DNA of 64,000 nt from Balanoglossus misakiensis (GCA_040954595.2 CM082598.2:4650001-4714000); one strand, 5' to 3'. Shown: positions 35,740 to 62,722, counted from the first letter of the stretch. Program-made: numbers and translations. The notes: generated from the sequence alone by a model not told the origin.

Positions 35740-38120
35740 TTTATCATGATGGCAGCATTGTGAATTGCATGCCTGTGTTAATAACCTGTAAACTGTGACA
35801 GTGGTTGACACCTGCCAAAGAAAACCACACCGGAAGACGCAAGGACGAGAAACTATATGCAAACTAGGCCACTCTTCATTCAAAAACAAGCCACCGCCAA
35901 ATGTTCTTGGTGTTTTCTGTCAACAACGTGACGTCACAAATGTGCCTTATTGTATTTCTGCGTCAGAGCTGAACAATGAACTATTTATGCGGCGACATAT
36001 GGTGGGATTTTCAAAATAATATATGACAGTTATATATATACAGCGTTTCAATACTGCGTCAGGACCGTTTGAGTTGTTGCAATAACTGTACAAACTCTAC
36101 AACGGGAAATACTGGTCCGACTGAATCTGTATTTCTTCACAAAACATGAAGAAAATGTGGCATACTGAATCACTGTACAGTATTTTCCTTGTACTATATC
36201 GTTCCATCATAGACTATGATTCAACACAATGAGTGACGATGAAGCAGTCTTTATGCATGTACGACAAAAGGAGGCCGAGAAATGTATCATCTGCCGCACG
36301 AGGGCGTACTCTTTCTGGCTTTCGAATTCGGTTTCAGCCAAGGACCGAATGAAAGTCGGAAAATCAACTACACTTAATGTCGTGTGACTTGGCAATTTGA
36401 CAGTGGAGCGTAAACTGTGTCATAATCGAGGCACTGACTCCATCACGATGGTAACCAAGATGTCCGTTCACACAAGACCGGCCATTATGCGTGTAGACCA
36501 TATTGGCCTTGTAATCTTACCAACCAAAGATGCCAAAAGCAGTACGCGTCCATTTGACCCGTACTTCGCTATTCTTTGCTTTAATCCCCTTTCTTGACTT
36601 TACGTCATCACATGCTCGTGCAGGTCTGAGCATCTTATAGTGACAATCGTGTTTTTTTTTTACTATTTGTTATATTTGATATCAGAGAATCAAGCCTTTA
36701 TAACCAATCGCCATTTTATTTTAGCATCGTTTGTAGGCTAGACTGAAAGATTCAGTCGTGTGCGGGCAATTTGTTTTGAACTTTTTTTTGCCTCTTGTTG
36801 AATTTTAGAGTCTATTGTGATTTAAGTAGACTAGAAAAGGGCGCCACAAGCATGTGCAATTTTTTTAAAAACGAGTTTCCAATTAATTGCTCATATCTTT
36901 AGAATCATCTACACATTTTTGAGCGTTTTAATGAAGCCAAAAATGTTGTTTTATTTTTCATTAGCGGATATTTTGTTTTGCAAACTTTTGATTAAAAACT
37001 AATTAGGTGCTATACTTTCTATGTGTTGGCTTATGCAGTCACCTCTTTTATTTTCACATAGTTTAACAACAGTGTCTCTCTTGAATGGCAGAATGGGTCA
37101 GGCAACCAGACAATCTTCATGAGTTATCTTGGGTTTTCATGGAGATGGACAGTAGCCACCTGTTAATGGAGAAAAGAAACTTCAATAATTGCCATTTCAT
37201 ATCGCTATGTAAAAGATACATATATCTGTACATTATCTCTACAAAGAGATTTTGGGAGCAGTCTTTCAACAATTTCTTAGCAAACTAACCAAACCAGACT
37301 GAAAATGACACATTTGTCAACACTGCAGCCGAGTCAAAATGGCGGAGGGTCACTGCTCACACATTAAGGAAATGCAAAGTCAGATTATCGTGGTACTTCT
37401 CATGCATCTGCACGTTCCAACAAACATGTCTATTTACAATTCAGACCATACAGTAACATCACAAACAGAAATGCAATGCTCTTCTGTACAATTTTTTGTG
37501 AAATATCTGAATTTGTTGGTGAACTTACCAGGGTTCTGCCGAGCCAAAACAGAGTGGTGGTCGCACTCATGAATATTAATGAGATTATTAATATTCATGA
37601 GCTCGATTTACAGTGTTATCGACCTGACCTAATTAGGTGACCTTTGACAGTATGCGTCTTTCCTTTGCTTTGTAAACCCGGAAGACAAGCAATTTTTCAC
37701 CGGACATTTTCATGACGGCGACATCAACAATGATGACGATTTTAGGGGTTTCAAAGACTACAATTTTATACCGATCGAGGCCATTAGCAATCCCGACCGT
37801 GACAACGACTTTTGAGTAGATCTCAAGAGTGGGTGGTCGCGCGCGATCGCGGGACCCAGCCGGCTGCATCGAGCTGTAGACCCGATGTACCGCGCACGGT
37901 CAGTCGAACGCGCGCGACCTTGTTATCGACAGTTTAGCGGGTTTCTTTGTTGACTCTCTCGTCCCATGTGTTTGATTTCCGCCGAAAAAGAAAATTTCTC
38001 ACGCCAAAACGCGTGTATCACAGCGAACAATAGCAATGGTCGCGACCTTTTTGTCCTGGTTGCGGCCTGAAGAGTGCCGGTCGCGCGCGACCGGCGCCGA
38101 CCAGCGTGGGCAGATCCCTG
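35740..38120. other. intergenic DNA between the WH1-like gene and gene A
   Basis: No gene seen. The last exon of gene A should lie here. A near-perfect palindrome, CTCATGAATATTAATGAG with its partner ATTAATATTCATGAG, sits at about 37567-37602. GCGCGCGA motifs cluster at 37838-38100. Confidence 0.5.
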
Positions 38121-38126
38121 ACTTAC

Positions 38127-41100
38127 GTATTTGGCAAATAAAATGGCGCTTTCTAGTGCAGCAGTCGTCATCCAAGTTGTATCTTGGAAGTCCTCGACCC
38201 GATCGCTCCCTGCAGAAAAAAAACAACAGTTCTATGCCGTAAGAATGAACCAATTAATATGGTTTGTGCTTGTGACACACCATTGAACCCTTAAACCCCA
38301 GTTCCTTCTCTAGAGGTCCGTCAATACCATAGAAAGCAATGGGTTTGGACTGCACCAAGGTGGCGAAAGGGGTTAAACGTCTACTGACTCACCATAGTCG
38401 ACAACAATCTTCACCAGTGGTAGTGCAAACATTCATCCTGTTGTTGGGCTCCCAGTTCTCCCAGCCAGATGTTGCCATGTCAACGGGCGTTCCGTCAACC
38501 CAGACAAAACGGCCCTCAATGTCAACATCGCTGCATCCGACCCAGTAGCCGTGTTTTTCCGGGTAGGCTAGGGTGTCCGAGTGGATAAGGAACTGTCGGA
38601 CAGGAGTGCGAATGGATTCATCTTGCAAGATCGGCAGGTCAGATTCGTGATCAACATCCAAACTTTGACAGTATTCACGAGCAGAATCCCAATCCGAAAC
38701 TGGTTCGAGTAAAAACACAAACAAGTCTTCCCCAATACAAAGCCATGGATCTACAAGGAAGAAATTGAAAATTGTTTCCATCTGAAATTAATTCATTTGC
38801 AGACGACAAAAAGTGCCCTCAGGGAAAATATTGTACCAAAACTTATATGTTAACTTTCTACCTGGACTATCGCATTCAATGTGGCATTCTCGCTGTTCTT
38901 CATTGACTCCATCGCAGGAGGTTGGCGTCAAACCAAGACACACACGCGACCGAATTTGCATGCCTTGCCTACGATCACCAAGGCAGACGGATGATTCTGG
39001 TGCTATGCAGCTCTGCCAGTCGCCCCATTCAGACCACCCAGGAACTGGAAAACATAATTAGTATATACTGTATAACACCTTGAATTAGCTGCAGTCATTT
39101 TTATCGAATATGGATTTTCAGTTCATTCAATGTTTTTTAACCAAATCTCTTCTGTTTGGAAAGATATAATCATTCTTTGAAAGGCTTCAAAGAGACCATC
39201 AAATACCTACCATTAACAGCATAAACGTCAATGGAGTCAGTAGTCCCAATGCCGTTAAAACATGCGTCAGAGACGCCGCCATCTTGGTAGACGGCGCCTT
39301 CTGCCGCTGTGTTGATAGTGTAGCATTTCCCGCCAAAACGGAGTGCGAATACATCGTGCATTGAACTTTGAGCTGCTCTTGCACATTGCTGACGAAGCAA
39401 CACAATAAGTTCAGTTTAATATACACTACACTGTAACGATTCACTATTAAGAACACACACGCTTCAATGCACTATACATTACACTACACCACACTACATG
39501 TAATAATAAAAAACCTGCACAAAGATGACAATGAAGACAAAATGATAAATTTTTCCTCAATTTCCCAAATCTTTCACTTACTTCAACTGGATTTGTTCTT
39601 TCCCAGTAGTTTCCAATCAGATGAGGGTTTCCGGTGTCTTCTACTGTTGTCAACAATTCACCCTCACCAACATCCCAGTAACACCCAAGCCAATAGTAAA
39701 CTGTATGCAAAAGCAATGGAACACTATCTTAAGCCTTTCACCACTATGGGCCTGTCCAAATCTATTGTTTTCTATGGTAAAAATGGACCTCTAAAGAGGG
39801 AACTGTGCGTGAATCGGCCAAAGATATAAAAAAATTGCAAAATAAAAAAAATCCCTACCTACCTACCCTATTTTTGAAAACCATTTAATCGAAACAGCAC
39901 AAATTTTTTATCTGGCCTACGTCAACATTACCTGTATCTGTTGGACACTGGATGTCCATACAGATCCTTGTCTGCGTGTCTTCGCCATCACAAGGCCCTC
40001 CTGGAGGGTCGATGCTTGGAGGTGGGTAGTTGCACGATCTCGTCCTCGTCTGCGTCCCACCACCACACGTCACGGGACAGACTGACCAATCAGAGAATGG
40101 AGACCAGCCACCATCAACTGGATCTGTCAATCAATTGGAAATAATGTTACAAATACATGTACAGTCAAACCTGTGTTAGTGGCCACCTCTATATAGTGGC
40201 CACTTTGTTACAGTCTCTGTGTAATTAACATGTACATGTACATTGACCTGTATATAAAGGCCAGTTTGGGAGAGTCCCTTGATTGGCCACTATAGAGGTT
40301 TCGACTGTGTATACTTATCTACATGTACATACCAACTAGGTAGGTATGCATGTAGATAAGAAACTGTTAGTTGTTGCACATATCAAAATACTGAATCAAT
40401 CATCCACAGTTATAACTACAGCCCCTCTAAGGTCAATTCAAGTAAAGTGTGATTTACATCCGCAGTTGTATATCCTGTTAATTTCATAGGCGTCCAAATG
40501 ACTGAGTCCCAGCCGCTGGCCAATGTCACCACTGTGTTCCTTTAATAACCTGATAGTTGGCACAGTGTAGTCTATGGCGAATGCGTATCGAGGGTAATGC
40601 ATGACTGAGCTGTAGTCATAGTAAACTCCCTGAGTGACAATGTCTTCGTACATCTTAAAATTGTGCTGCATGTCTGCAAAATAAAACAAGGGGGTATATG
40701 AGGCAATGTTTTGGGTATTTTGTTGGCAGCGAACAACTGTACATACACGGCATATTATCTCATGTAAAACCTCCACCTTCCAGACAGAAATATGAAAGTT
40801 AACGATGTCTATTTAGTAACCTGGACACGTAAATATTTTTATCACAAATTAATTGCCAAAATTTAAAAAAAAGTGAAGCATACTTACCCGATCGGATGTT
40901 GTCGTAATTAATTGCAACAAAGTCGTCTCGATCAGGCCGAGACTGCTCGTGGAAAAATCCCAGAGCATGTAGTAGTTCGTGTACTGGGACGCCGACTGAG
41001 CCGAAACATCTCGCACTGAGCGACAGATATTGTGATCCTGATCCAACCATTCCGAGATATGACCAACATCTGAAAGGGATTGTGACATGGTTACACCAAA

Positions 41101-44100
41101 GAACGTTAGAGTACCTGTCAAACTTCGAATCATGTACCATTGAGCATACTTTCTCCCATTGAATTGGTATTTTTATCGTTCAGTCTTGATTTCAGTGTTT
41201 CCTAAATGTTTGTACAGTAAGTTGCAAAAGACTGATATATAAAATATTAATTACTCCTTTAACCCCCATTTTCTAGTATAGAGGTCCAACTGTACCATAG
41301 AAAACAGTGGATTAAGGTCAAACCATTGCGGTGAAAGGGTTAAAACAATCAGTGCAACATTTACCCGGAAGCTTTGGTAATGGTGACGTAATTTTCTTCA
41401 TACGTGCGGTAAATAAACCGTATGCAGGTCTTGGCTTCAATTTCGTCTATAGCATCATAGATGAGGTTCTTTTGACTGATGCCTGACATGAAGAAAATGA
41501 AATGTGTAAGACGATTTTAAGAGGTATGTAGACATACTTTTATACCTACCTAACCCCACCCACCCACCCAAACAAATAAACAAACAAACAAACAAACAAA
41601 AAAACATAAACAAACACAAACACCGAGGCACCCACTCGCGCTCAAACATACATACGTTGGCTTTATGAATCCTGTATCACGCAAACATCTTGTTTGGAAA
41701 TACATGTGTGTAATAAGGCATCGAAGATACACACGGTATTATATGATATTAAATATAATTCTTACTGAAATATTTTGTGGGATCTAATGTGTAGTAAACC
41801 TTTCCTTCAGGCCACAGTCTGCTTTCCATCCATATGACTCCACGTCTAAAATTTAAAATTTAGCATAATAAAGTCGTTGGATTAGTATGTATGTATATAT
41901 GTATAGGCCTATGTATGCACACAAGACTCATATCGCAAGAAATGCGACTTTTTCCTGATTCTCAGACTGAGACACCCCATAGCAAGAGAAACTGTCAATT
42001 TTCCACGATTGGGGGCGGAGCTTGTATAGTGACTCCCTAGCCTCGACATTCATCAGCAGACGAGACATGGCGGTTGGACTGTGAACATCTTGCTCTTGTG
42101 TGTAGTGATCTGAATTCGTACTTTACCTCTATCTTTCTTATATTTTCGTTCAGACCTTTCTCTACGTTTGTGGGAACACTTTTTCTGTAACCGCTGAGAG
42201 ATTGAGCTGTCTACGGATCGTAATTCCGAGGTTTTTCTTGGTATTTGTGTGAGCGCAACGCTCAGGTCGGTCGGTCGGTCTTTTCAGCACGTCTCTTAGC
42301 GCACGTTCTGCCGTGTGCGAGGTAAATCGAACGAGGGCTTATAACGGCCCGTCTACGCCGTCAAGGCTCGATCGTGCTACGTTTACGCTACCGTTGAGTT
42401 GGCTGTCTGGTCCAAGGTTCGTCATTCACTAAGGCTTGACAAATTTTGGGACCTCAGTCCGATATTATTTCCGTTACATTGGTGGCAGCGGTAGAAACGA
42501 TTTGTGCTGCTCGTTCGTTCAGTCTGCGTTTTGGGTGATGCATTCAATGTTCATATACATTGTTGCAATATTGTTGAATAGCGTTATCGATTTTTTTTGT
42601 TTAGTGTACCTCGTACGTGCACTGTAGTACAATGGAGTTGTAAGGCTTGACAATTTTGGGGACGTACCTCAGTCCGACATAATTTCCGTTATGCAGTAAA
42701 TAGTCAATGTTTACTGGTATTTGTATTTTCCAAAATTAGTATAGCCTATTCTTTAATATATATTCTTTCTGTTCACGTTTCTCTCACCTTTTTCTCCCTT
42801 CGCCAACAATATCTTTCAGTCCAGGATCAATAAGCATATCTCCCCCTATCAGGACATCTTCTGTATATAAATACATAACAACTTAACATACATTTTAGAA
42901 CGACTACACAGCGTATAGGTAGTTTAATAAGATATAGCGTGTTAACCTTTGGGAAAACCTTGGTACTATGATCGGATGTTGACTTTTTGGAGAAAGTGTT
43001 CTCAAATATAGCTCCATGCATGTATGACATGTTTAGGTACTCTACAGTATTTGCCACATGATTTTACCTATGTTCTTGTTGGTTTTCTCTATGATGGCAA
43101 AGGGACTGTCCTTCTCCTTGTTGGCCTCCTCTTCAATGGCGTTTTGTTCTTCCTGGATTTTTTCCTTGGCGTGTTCATCAGCTGTCAAAGCAGATTAAAC
43201 AAAATACAAAAGTTAACATTGTGATACATTGCTGTTTTCATAACAGCGAGCCATGCTCTCCATCCCTTGCCGTGGAGTGCCCTCTTGTCACGGTTACTCT
43301 ATACCATGAAGTGTGTTTGTGTTCAATACTCTCTGCTCGTGGTATACGAAATTCCGAGTCCCCTGTTTAAGTACATGTATATGACAATATGTGCTACATG
43401 TTAAAGTTTAGAGTTCAAAACTAAAGTTAGGCTTGTCTAGTGTCCTTTGCACATGCCCGGCAATCAAAATGCAAAATTCGATAGATTTTACAACCCCCCC
43501 CCCAGGAAAAGACTTAACGTGTATCAATACAGATAATTACCCATGTCACTGAAAGCGCACAAATATCTGTGGACATTTTCACAATCTTCATATTCCCACT
43601 GCAGTTGCCCTGTTTCACCATCCGGTAACGCGACCACGCATTTTGCTGTTCGAGTATCAATGTCTTCCTCTTTCCAGGGGAAGTGTTTGCCTTGATTGTG
43701 CTCGCTCAGTTTTCGACCGTCTACCCAGTATGGAGGGGTGTGCTCTTTTAGCTGGTGAAGCCCAATCCACAGTTTAATATTTCTGTCAACAGACAATGAA
43801 ACATTAATGTAGAATGCATCTCGTACCTCAAAGTATTAACCCTTCTCGTATTGCTCAAGTAACTTTAGATTGTTTTCTCTGAAAATTGAGAATAGGAATT
43901 AGAGATCACATTGCAAATGTTTGGGTGAGACAGCAAATTTACATTAAATGTCTTAAATTTGATGGTCTCCTCCCACACTTAAATATAACAAAGAATTGAA
44001 AGGTTTCTTTTTGGCGGACTATCATTTTTCTGAAAATATGTTCCCCAAGGCGCATAGTGTTCAACAATTCCCATCGTACGTACAAGGAAGACAGCTTGTC

Positions 44101-44458
44101 CACAGCTTGTCTCAGAGAAGTCTTTTCAAGAACAGCTAGGTGGCCGCCATCTTGTTGACAATCGGAACGGGCGCTTTCCCACGATGCAATCTGGTCAGAC
44201 ACGACAAAGCAAACGCCGTGCACGTCTACTGCACATTCCCGCGAGAAGATTACTGCAAAGAGATACAAAATGTCTGTACACAAGTGACGTCAACAATGTA
44301 CTCTTGATTTCTATCTTACAATTCTGCCTTGTGAACAGGTTTTATAAACAGGTTTTTCGTCCAACAGACATGAAAGAAGTTCTATTGAGTATGGTGTACA
44401 TGTATCAATACGTACCTTGCAGTGTTGAAAACGCCAAAACCGCACGTGACAAAACCAT
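38127..44458 (-). CDS. Gene A: secreted CTLD-astacin-TSP1-WSC-like-TSP1-CTLD metalloprotease
   Basis: I traced 15 coding exons (high to low): 44458-44416, 44252-44084, 43782-43541, 43181-43068, 42860-42788, 41845-41766, 41482-41365, 41069-40888, 40673-40458, 40123-39932, 39700-39582, 39388-39211, 39044-38862, 38750-38393, 38209-38127. The frame is open across all junctions (about 783 residues). Order: signal peptide (MVLSRAVLAFSTLQ), CTLD, charged linker, propeptide with IGGD aspartate switch and RKRR cleavage site, astacin domain with [12 protein letters not shown] zinc motif (about residues 310-321) and SVMHY Met-turn (365-367), TSP1, WSC-like (WLGCYWD; FALRFGGKCY), TSP1-like, and a C-terminal CTLD keeping an EPN sugar motif (WEPNN). 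Astacins are secreted zinc endopeptidases; the substrate is unknown. It is the most diverged of the three paralogs. The last, short exon was not located: the exon ends at a phase-1 donor (ATAC/GTAAGT), so the end given is the last supported exon, not the stop. No promoter or 5' non-coding exon was recognised, but an acceptor (TTTACAG) ends 4 nt before the ATG. Confidence 0.88.
38285..38378. mobile_element. TTAACCCTTTCACC-family short repeat in gene A intron
   Basis: Reverse-oriented copy (TAGAGGTCCG...AGAAAGCAATGGGTTTGGAC...CGAAAGGGGTTAAA) inside the intron between the last two located exons of gene A, ending 15 bp from the donor of exon 14. Confidence 0.6.
39728..39820. mobile_element. TTAACCCTTTCACC-family short repeat in gene A intron
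   Basis: TTAAGCCTTTCACCACTATGG, then CAAATCTATTGTTTTCTATG and TGGACCTCTAAAGAGGGAA. Lies within 30 bp of the acceptor for the WSC-like exon of gene A. Confidence 0.6.
40161..40312. mobile_element. inverted-repeat element in gene A intron
   Basis: ACAGTCAAACCTGTGTTAGT at one end and AGAGGTTTCGACTGTGTAT at the other are inverted repeats, with GTGGCCACTATA-type inner repeats. It lies in the intron between astacin and TSP1 exons of gene A, where gene B carries a different dispersed repeat. Confidence 0.5.
41257..41343. mobile_element. TTAACCCTTTCACC-family short repeat in gene A intron
   Basis: TTTAACCCCCATTTTC at one end and GCGGTGAAAGGGTTAAA at the other, in the intron just before the exon carrying the astacin zinc motif. 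Confidence 0.6.
41960..42693 (+). mobile_element. LTR-retrotransposon remnant in gene A intron
   Basis: About 500 bp of GC-richer, non-coding DNA ends ...TTCCGTTACA at 42478, directly followed by TTGGTGGCAGCGG. That is the usual arrangement of an LTR end followed by a tRNA primer-binding site (a tRNA ending CCGCTGCCACCA would pair). About 160 bp on, the last 50 bp of the LTR recur (TAAGGCTTGACAATTTTGGG... at 42641-42692), as expected if a 5' LTR and the tail of a 3' LTR survive around a deleted interior. No gag or pol reading frame remains. The left border is uncertain. It sits antisense between exons 5 and 6 of gene A. Confidence 0.5.
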
Positions 44459-44469
44459 TTCCCTGTAAA

Positions 44470-47020
44470 GATATGATGAAATCGTTGTCGTGGTGATTCT
44501 CCGCAATCATGATTTTGACTTCAACGCACTTATAACGGGCAACCGATAGACCGTGTTTGAAATCGATAGTCTGAGAAGTTGTGCTTTCAAGTGTGAATAT
44601 TTTAATCCCAATATAATTGCTTGGGTTTCCATGGAGACTTGACAACCAGACGGCGACGGCTTTTCACGTCACGCTTTACGATGAACGACTCTACGTCTCG
44701 AAGTATATTGCGCCACTTTTTGTCGGCCGTTCGAATCGACCGCTATTCACGGACAGCGGAAACAGTAGGCGGTGTACAGCATGTTGCTTTCCAAAAATAT
44801 TCTCCGGACGACAATTTCCTGATTTCAAATATGGTGGATTTTACTACATTGTACTTGAGTCGGGCAGGGAGGTTGTCAAGCTGGCAGAATGGGTCATGTA
44901 ACACACATCGTTTCTTTTGAATTATAACGACATTCCCATAAAATCTCAAACGTATTGTGGATGTTTTATGACAGGCGTTGTTGGCGTGGAATTACCTAAC
45001 CACGGGGCTATAACAATTAGGTGGGCGTCGATCTATACATTTTTATCAATTGCAAAATGTTTATACACCGTATACTGCATCCTGAAGGTGAATGAACACG
45101 TTTGGCAATGAAGTATTACACCACTGTATATCCATGTATTGGTATTGGGATGTCTTTTTGAACTCGTTATATTAATAGATGTAAATAAACGACAATTTTT
45201 GCATGTCTCACGGATCTCAGCCCAAAAGCAACTACATGTACAACTTTGTATATGTTCCATTCGTAATATGAATATTTCACGTTACGCTTCACAGTGAGCG
45301 GAACGGCTCTACGTCACGGTCTCAAAGTAAACGCGCCACTTTTTGTCAGCCTGTTGTCAGGCTCATCACAAATAAACTACAACTTACAAGGTTTTTTTTT
45401 TTTCAGTTGAAAGTGAAATTTTAGACCGAATAAGAATTTTATATGAGATCGCTCACCTGATTATTCTCTGATTCAGTGTGGATCAACACTGCGTCAGAGC
45501 GCAATACTGCAACGCTGTCTATCCTCCCCAGATGAAATTTCAACTAGGAATTTTTTTCGAAAATTCTTTTATAGTGTATTTTTTCAATGTTGAGAGGGTT
45601 TTGAAGCCAACGGATGGCATTTGATAATGTACTCTCAAAAACATAAAGTACACAAAGTCAGCATATGTCAGCATTTGAAGTCCACATTTCCAAATCATCT
45701 GAATATTTTTCAGGGCCACCTTTTACGTACTCATCGATATCATTGTATTAACACCTCCATTTACTAGTAGCCTACTTGACGTGTACACGTTCTCTTCCAA
45801 ATAATAATTGTTCAGTTTGGCTTGAAAATAGGTTCTTTTATAATCGCACTAAAGGCCTGTACTTTTTCTTTGTTTGATATTTATTTTCGCATTTTTGAAA
45901 AGTAACTTTAAAAAATGAAGAGGCTTGCAGTTTTTGTGTTTTGAAATCTCTCGTGGTTTTCTGTAACTGTTTGAATTTACCATATGTTTGTCAAATTTGT
46001 CTCTTATATGTTGTTTTTGGTTGCTGTCACTGTAATCGTCTTTGTGATGTGTCGATCAGACTATCTATCACTCTTTCACCGCCGACAGCAGTTATCAGGA
46101 AATTGTTTGTCGGCGCTGTTTGACTGTCTATCAATTAAAGTAGGTCGGTCAAGGCCTACAACTCACTCTGTCTGGCGTCTATTTTAACAAGGGGATATAT
46201 TTCTACTATAGACCTCACGACTAGCAGACCGGTCCCACACAGGTCCAAAGTGTGTACAGCCCACTCTCTTAAAGGCACATAAGCTGCAACTTTTGGGATA
46301 ATTATCATAATTTTTGTTTCAAACTGTACTATTAGTCCAGTCAGATGAAGGCAGTGAACTATACACAAGCATTATAAACCCTAAATATGAGTGCATATGC
46401 AAGTTTTAACCAGATAAATAATAAACCTTTGCCGCAAGCGATTATGGCCGCCACCGTGGGAAAATGCAAGAAACAATGAAAATGTTGCATTTCCGGTTAT
46501 GAAACTTCATAAACAAAACATGCTCTCATGATAGTCTACGATACAACAATCGATCATTGATTGTTTTGAGCAGTTGTATAATGGAGACCCCAAAGTTGCA
46601 ACATGAAAAACATATGAACATTTATGGGTCAGGTAAAGGATAATAATTCTGCCTGCAGGTATACTTAAAACGTTACGCTCCCCTAAGTTGCATAGTTACG
46701 TTGGATATATCAGCCGCCAGTATGACGCGAGGTCCTTTGTATTAAAAGCTTGGAAAGTGAATGTTAAGAAAAGGCCAGTTTTATGGTCAAATAAATTTTA
46801 GTGGATTTTTGGTATTAACTAAATGATTTATAATAATTAGTAATGTTTGTTGCATTCAAGTCTGGCAATAAACAAATGTGGGTTTGCGTCCCCATTTGAA
46901 CCATCTGTTTTCGGCTACCAGTAGATGTGGGGGCACTTTCTTCCGTTTCCATGGAAATTGGTCTCTTTTCAATTCGTCTTTTCTTTCTTTTTCATCTTTT
47001 GTTCCCTTCCATACGCTACG
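44470..47020. other. shared head-to-head intergenic region of genes A and B
   Basis: No coding exon found. It contains a diverged duplicated block (about 44655-44725 and 45275-45345: ACGTCACGCTTTACGATGAA / ACGTTACGCTTCACAGTGAG, both followed by CGCCACTTTTTGTC). Any common control element of the A/B pair would be here. Confidence 0.5.
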
Positions 47021-47022
47021 AC

Positions 47023-47032
47023 TGTATATATC
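47023..47032 (+). promoter_or_regulatory. TATA-like element of gene B
   Basis: TGTATATATC lies about 110 nt upstream of the 5' exon donor at 47140. Its position fits a TATA box for a start near 47055. Such AT stretches are common in this AT-rich DNA, so the call rests on spacing and on the comparison with gene C. Confidence 0.4.
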
Positions 47033-47054
47033 TCGATGCTTGGGAGACCGCCAC

Positions 47055-47140
47055 AAGGATTTGTAGCTTTGGGTAGCATAGACAGCAACTGGGAACATAC
47101 ACTCGGATTTCTGTAACAGATCAGTGGCAGAGCGAAAGAG
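47055..47140 (+). other. 5' non-coding exon of gene B (start approximate)
   Basis: A strong donor (GCGAAAGAG/GTAAGT) sits at 47140/47141, and an acceptor (TTTAAAACAG) ends just before the AAA-ATG of the first coding exon. A TATA-like stretch lies about 30 nt before the assumed start. The 5' end is inferred from the TATA spacing only. Gene C has a non-coding exon in the matching place, which supports it. Confidence 0.55.
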
Positions 47141-47468
47141 GTAAGTTCGCCTCGCTTGAGAGTTTTTAAAACTTCACAGTGTCAACTTAAGATTTTTCTT
47201 TTTGTCTTATCAAAGTTTCCAGTGAAAGTGAAAACAAAACTACAGCAAGAGACTCTAAATGACAATTTTAATTGCGAAAAAAATCATCTGAACGCATATA
47301 TTCAACAATGCTCCGTTCATCAACTGCTATGCAGCATTTTAGGATCATTAGTACTTGGGCACCCATTCAAGGAAATGTGGGTTTGTCTACAATCAATAAA
47401 AGAACATTTCTCAATGGTATTAGTTCCTTGACACGGGTTTTTATTCTCCTGTTTTTTTAAAACAGAAA

Positions 47469-54585
<7,117 letters not shown>

Positions 54586-55153
54586 TATCGCCATGACGAT
54601 GGAGAAACTGAATGGAAGTGGAATTTATTGCTTGATTCATTTAGATTTATTCAACAAAGATAAGGCAAATATAATATATATTATATCTTGTTTCAAAATG
54701 GTATTGAAAATATTCAGTTATAGACAATGGTATGGTATGAGTGTTAATATTATGACCATTACAACTCGCAACAAATTTTTGTTAAAGGTCAGCTATAGGT
54801 TACTCCAGTCCATTCCACTTCAGTGTATAGTGCAGGCGAGCCACATCTTCTTGTGTTTCCTCACGCCCAATTGCAGTAATCCTCTGTAGAATTGAAAATT
54901 AAATTAATTTATTATGTATTACCAGGCATATTCGTAACAATTCGTCGATCATTTTTGCCCTTGGAACAGCCATTATGAGGTCCTCTGTCACATGTATCAT
55001 AACAGATACAGTGACGTCAGATGAATTAAAAACAGTTCAATTTTAAAATGTGTGCCATGCCCATACCCACAACATGTAAAATCACTCTTTGGGTGGTGAA
55101 TTCGAGGTTAGTTGCCGTCGAGAATCTAATATTCAATGGTACTAAGGTTGAGA

Positions 55154-55159
55154 TTTATT
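55154..55159 (-). promoter_or_regulatory. possible poly(A) signal of gene C
   Basis: TTTATT on the plus strand is AATAAA on the minus strand, about 75-80 nt past the tentative gene C stop at 55234. The hexamer is common by chance in AT-rich DNA. Confidence 0.35.
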
Positions 55160-55233
55160 TTCTCACTGGTAGCTCAAACAACCATGCACATGTCAGGGCA
55201 CAACATATACTGCGGGTATTATGTAGTAAAAGA

Positions 55234-62297
<7,064 letters not shown>

Positions 62298-62504
62298 TTT
62301 TCTGAAATAAAGACAAAATGATGTACTTATTGTCCATATAGATAGAGCATACTAGTATCTGAAAGGGGGAGCGAGAGGTGTCAATGGAATAACATTGTAA
62401 ATCGCTTCATAATCATAATCTAGATGACAGCAATGTCTCGCTTCCACTATGCAATTAGAATATAAGAAGACGATATGTAGTTAGTGTTCATATTGAGTAT
62501 AGTT

Positions 62505-62570
62505 TCTTGAGGGGGAGGGGGAGAGAGTAAAGGACCCTGAGGGAGGGAGGGAGGGAGAGGGGGGGGCAAT
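62505..62570 (+). repeat. G-rich tract in the first intron of gene C
   Basis: GAGGGGGAGGGGGAGAGAG... to GAGGGAGGGAGGGAGGGAGAG then a run of eight G. Several closely spaced G-runs could form a quadruplex on the plus strand, which is the template strand for gene C. It lies between the non-coding exon and the signal-peptide exon. Confidence 0.7.
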
Positions 62571-62646
62571 TATTTGACATTGAAGGATAACTGTACATTG
62601 CTTCCATTGAACGTAATGTTTCTAGAACTGTTCATAGTAAACTTAC

Positions 62647-62722
62647 CCTCTGTTGCGCCTTCACTGGTTTTGGATGATCTTTGAAGAGCAGACACAAAAT
62701 GTGCCAATTGGGGCAGTCTTGT
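62647..62722 (-). other. 5' non-coding exon of gene C (start approximate)
   Basis: On the minus strand a strong donor (CAACAGAGG/GTAAGT) ends this exon at 62647. The matching acceptor (TTTATTTCAG) ends four bases before the ATG at 62297. A good TATA box lies 26-33 nt before the proposed start. The 5' limit is inferred from TATA spacing. Confidence 0.6.

Noticed and set aside
44617-44920. Two overlapping ORFs of 94 and 99 residues upstream of gene A
   Set aside because: Both strands and several frames are open across the duplicated block, with no recognisable protein.
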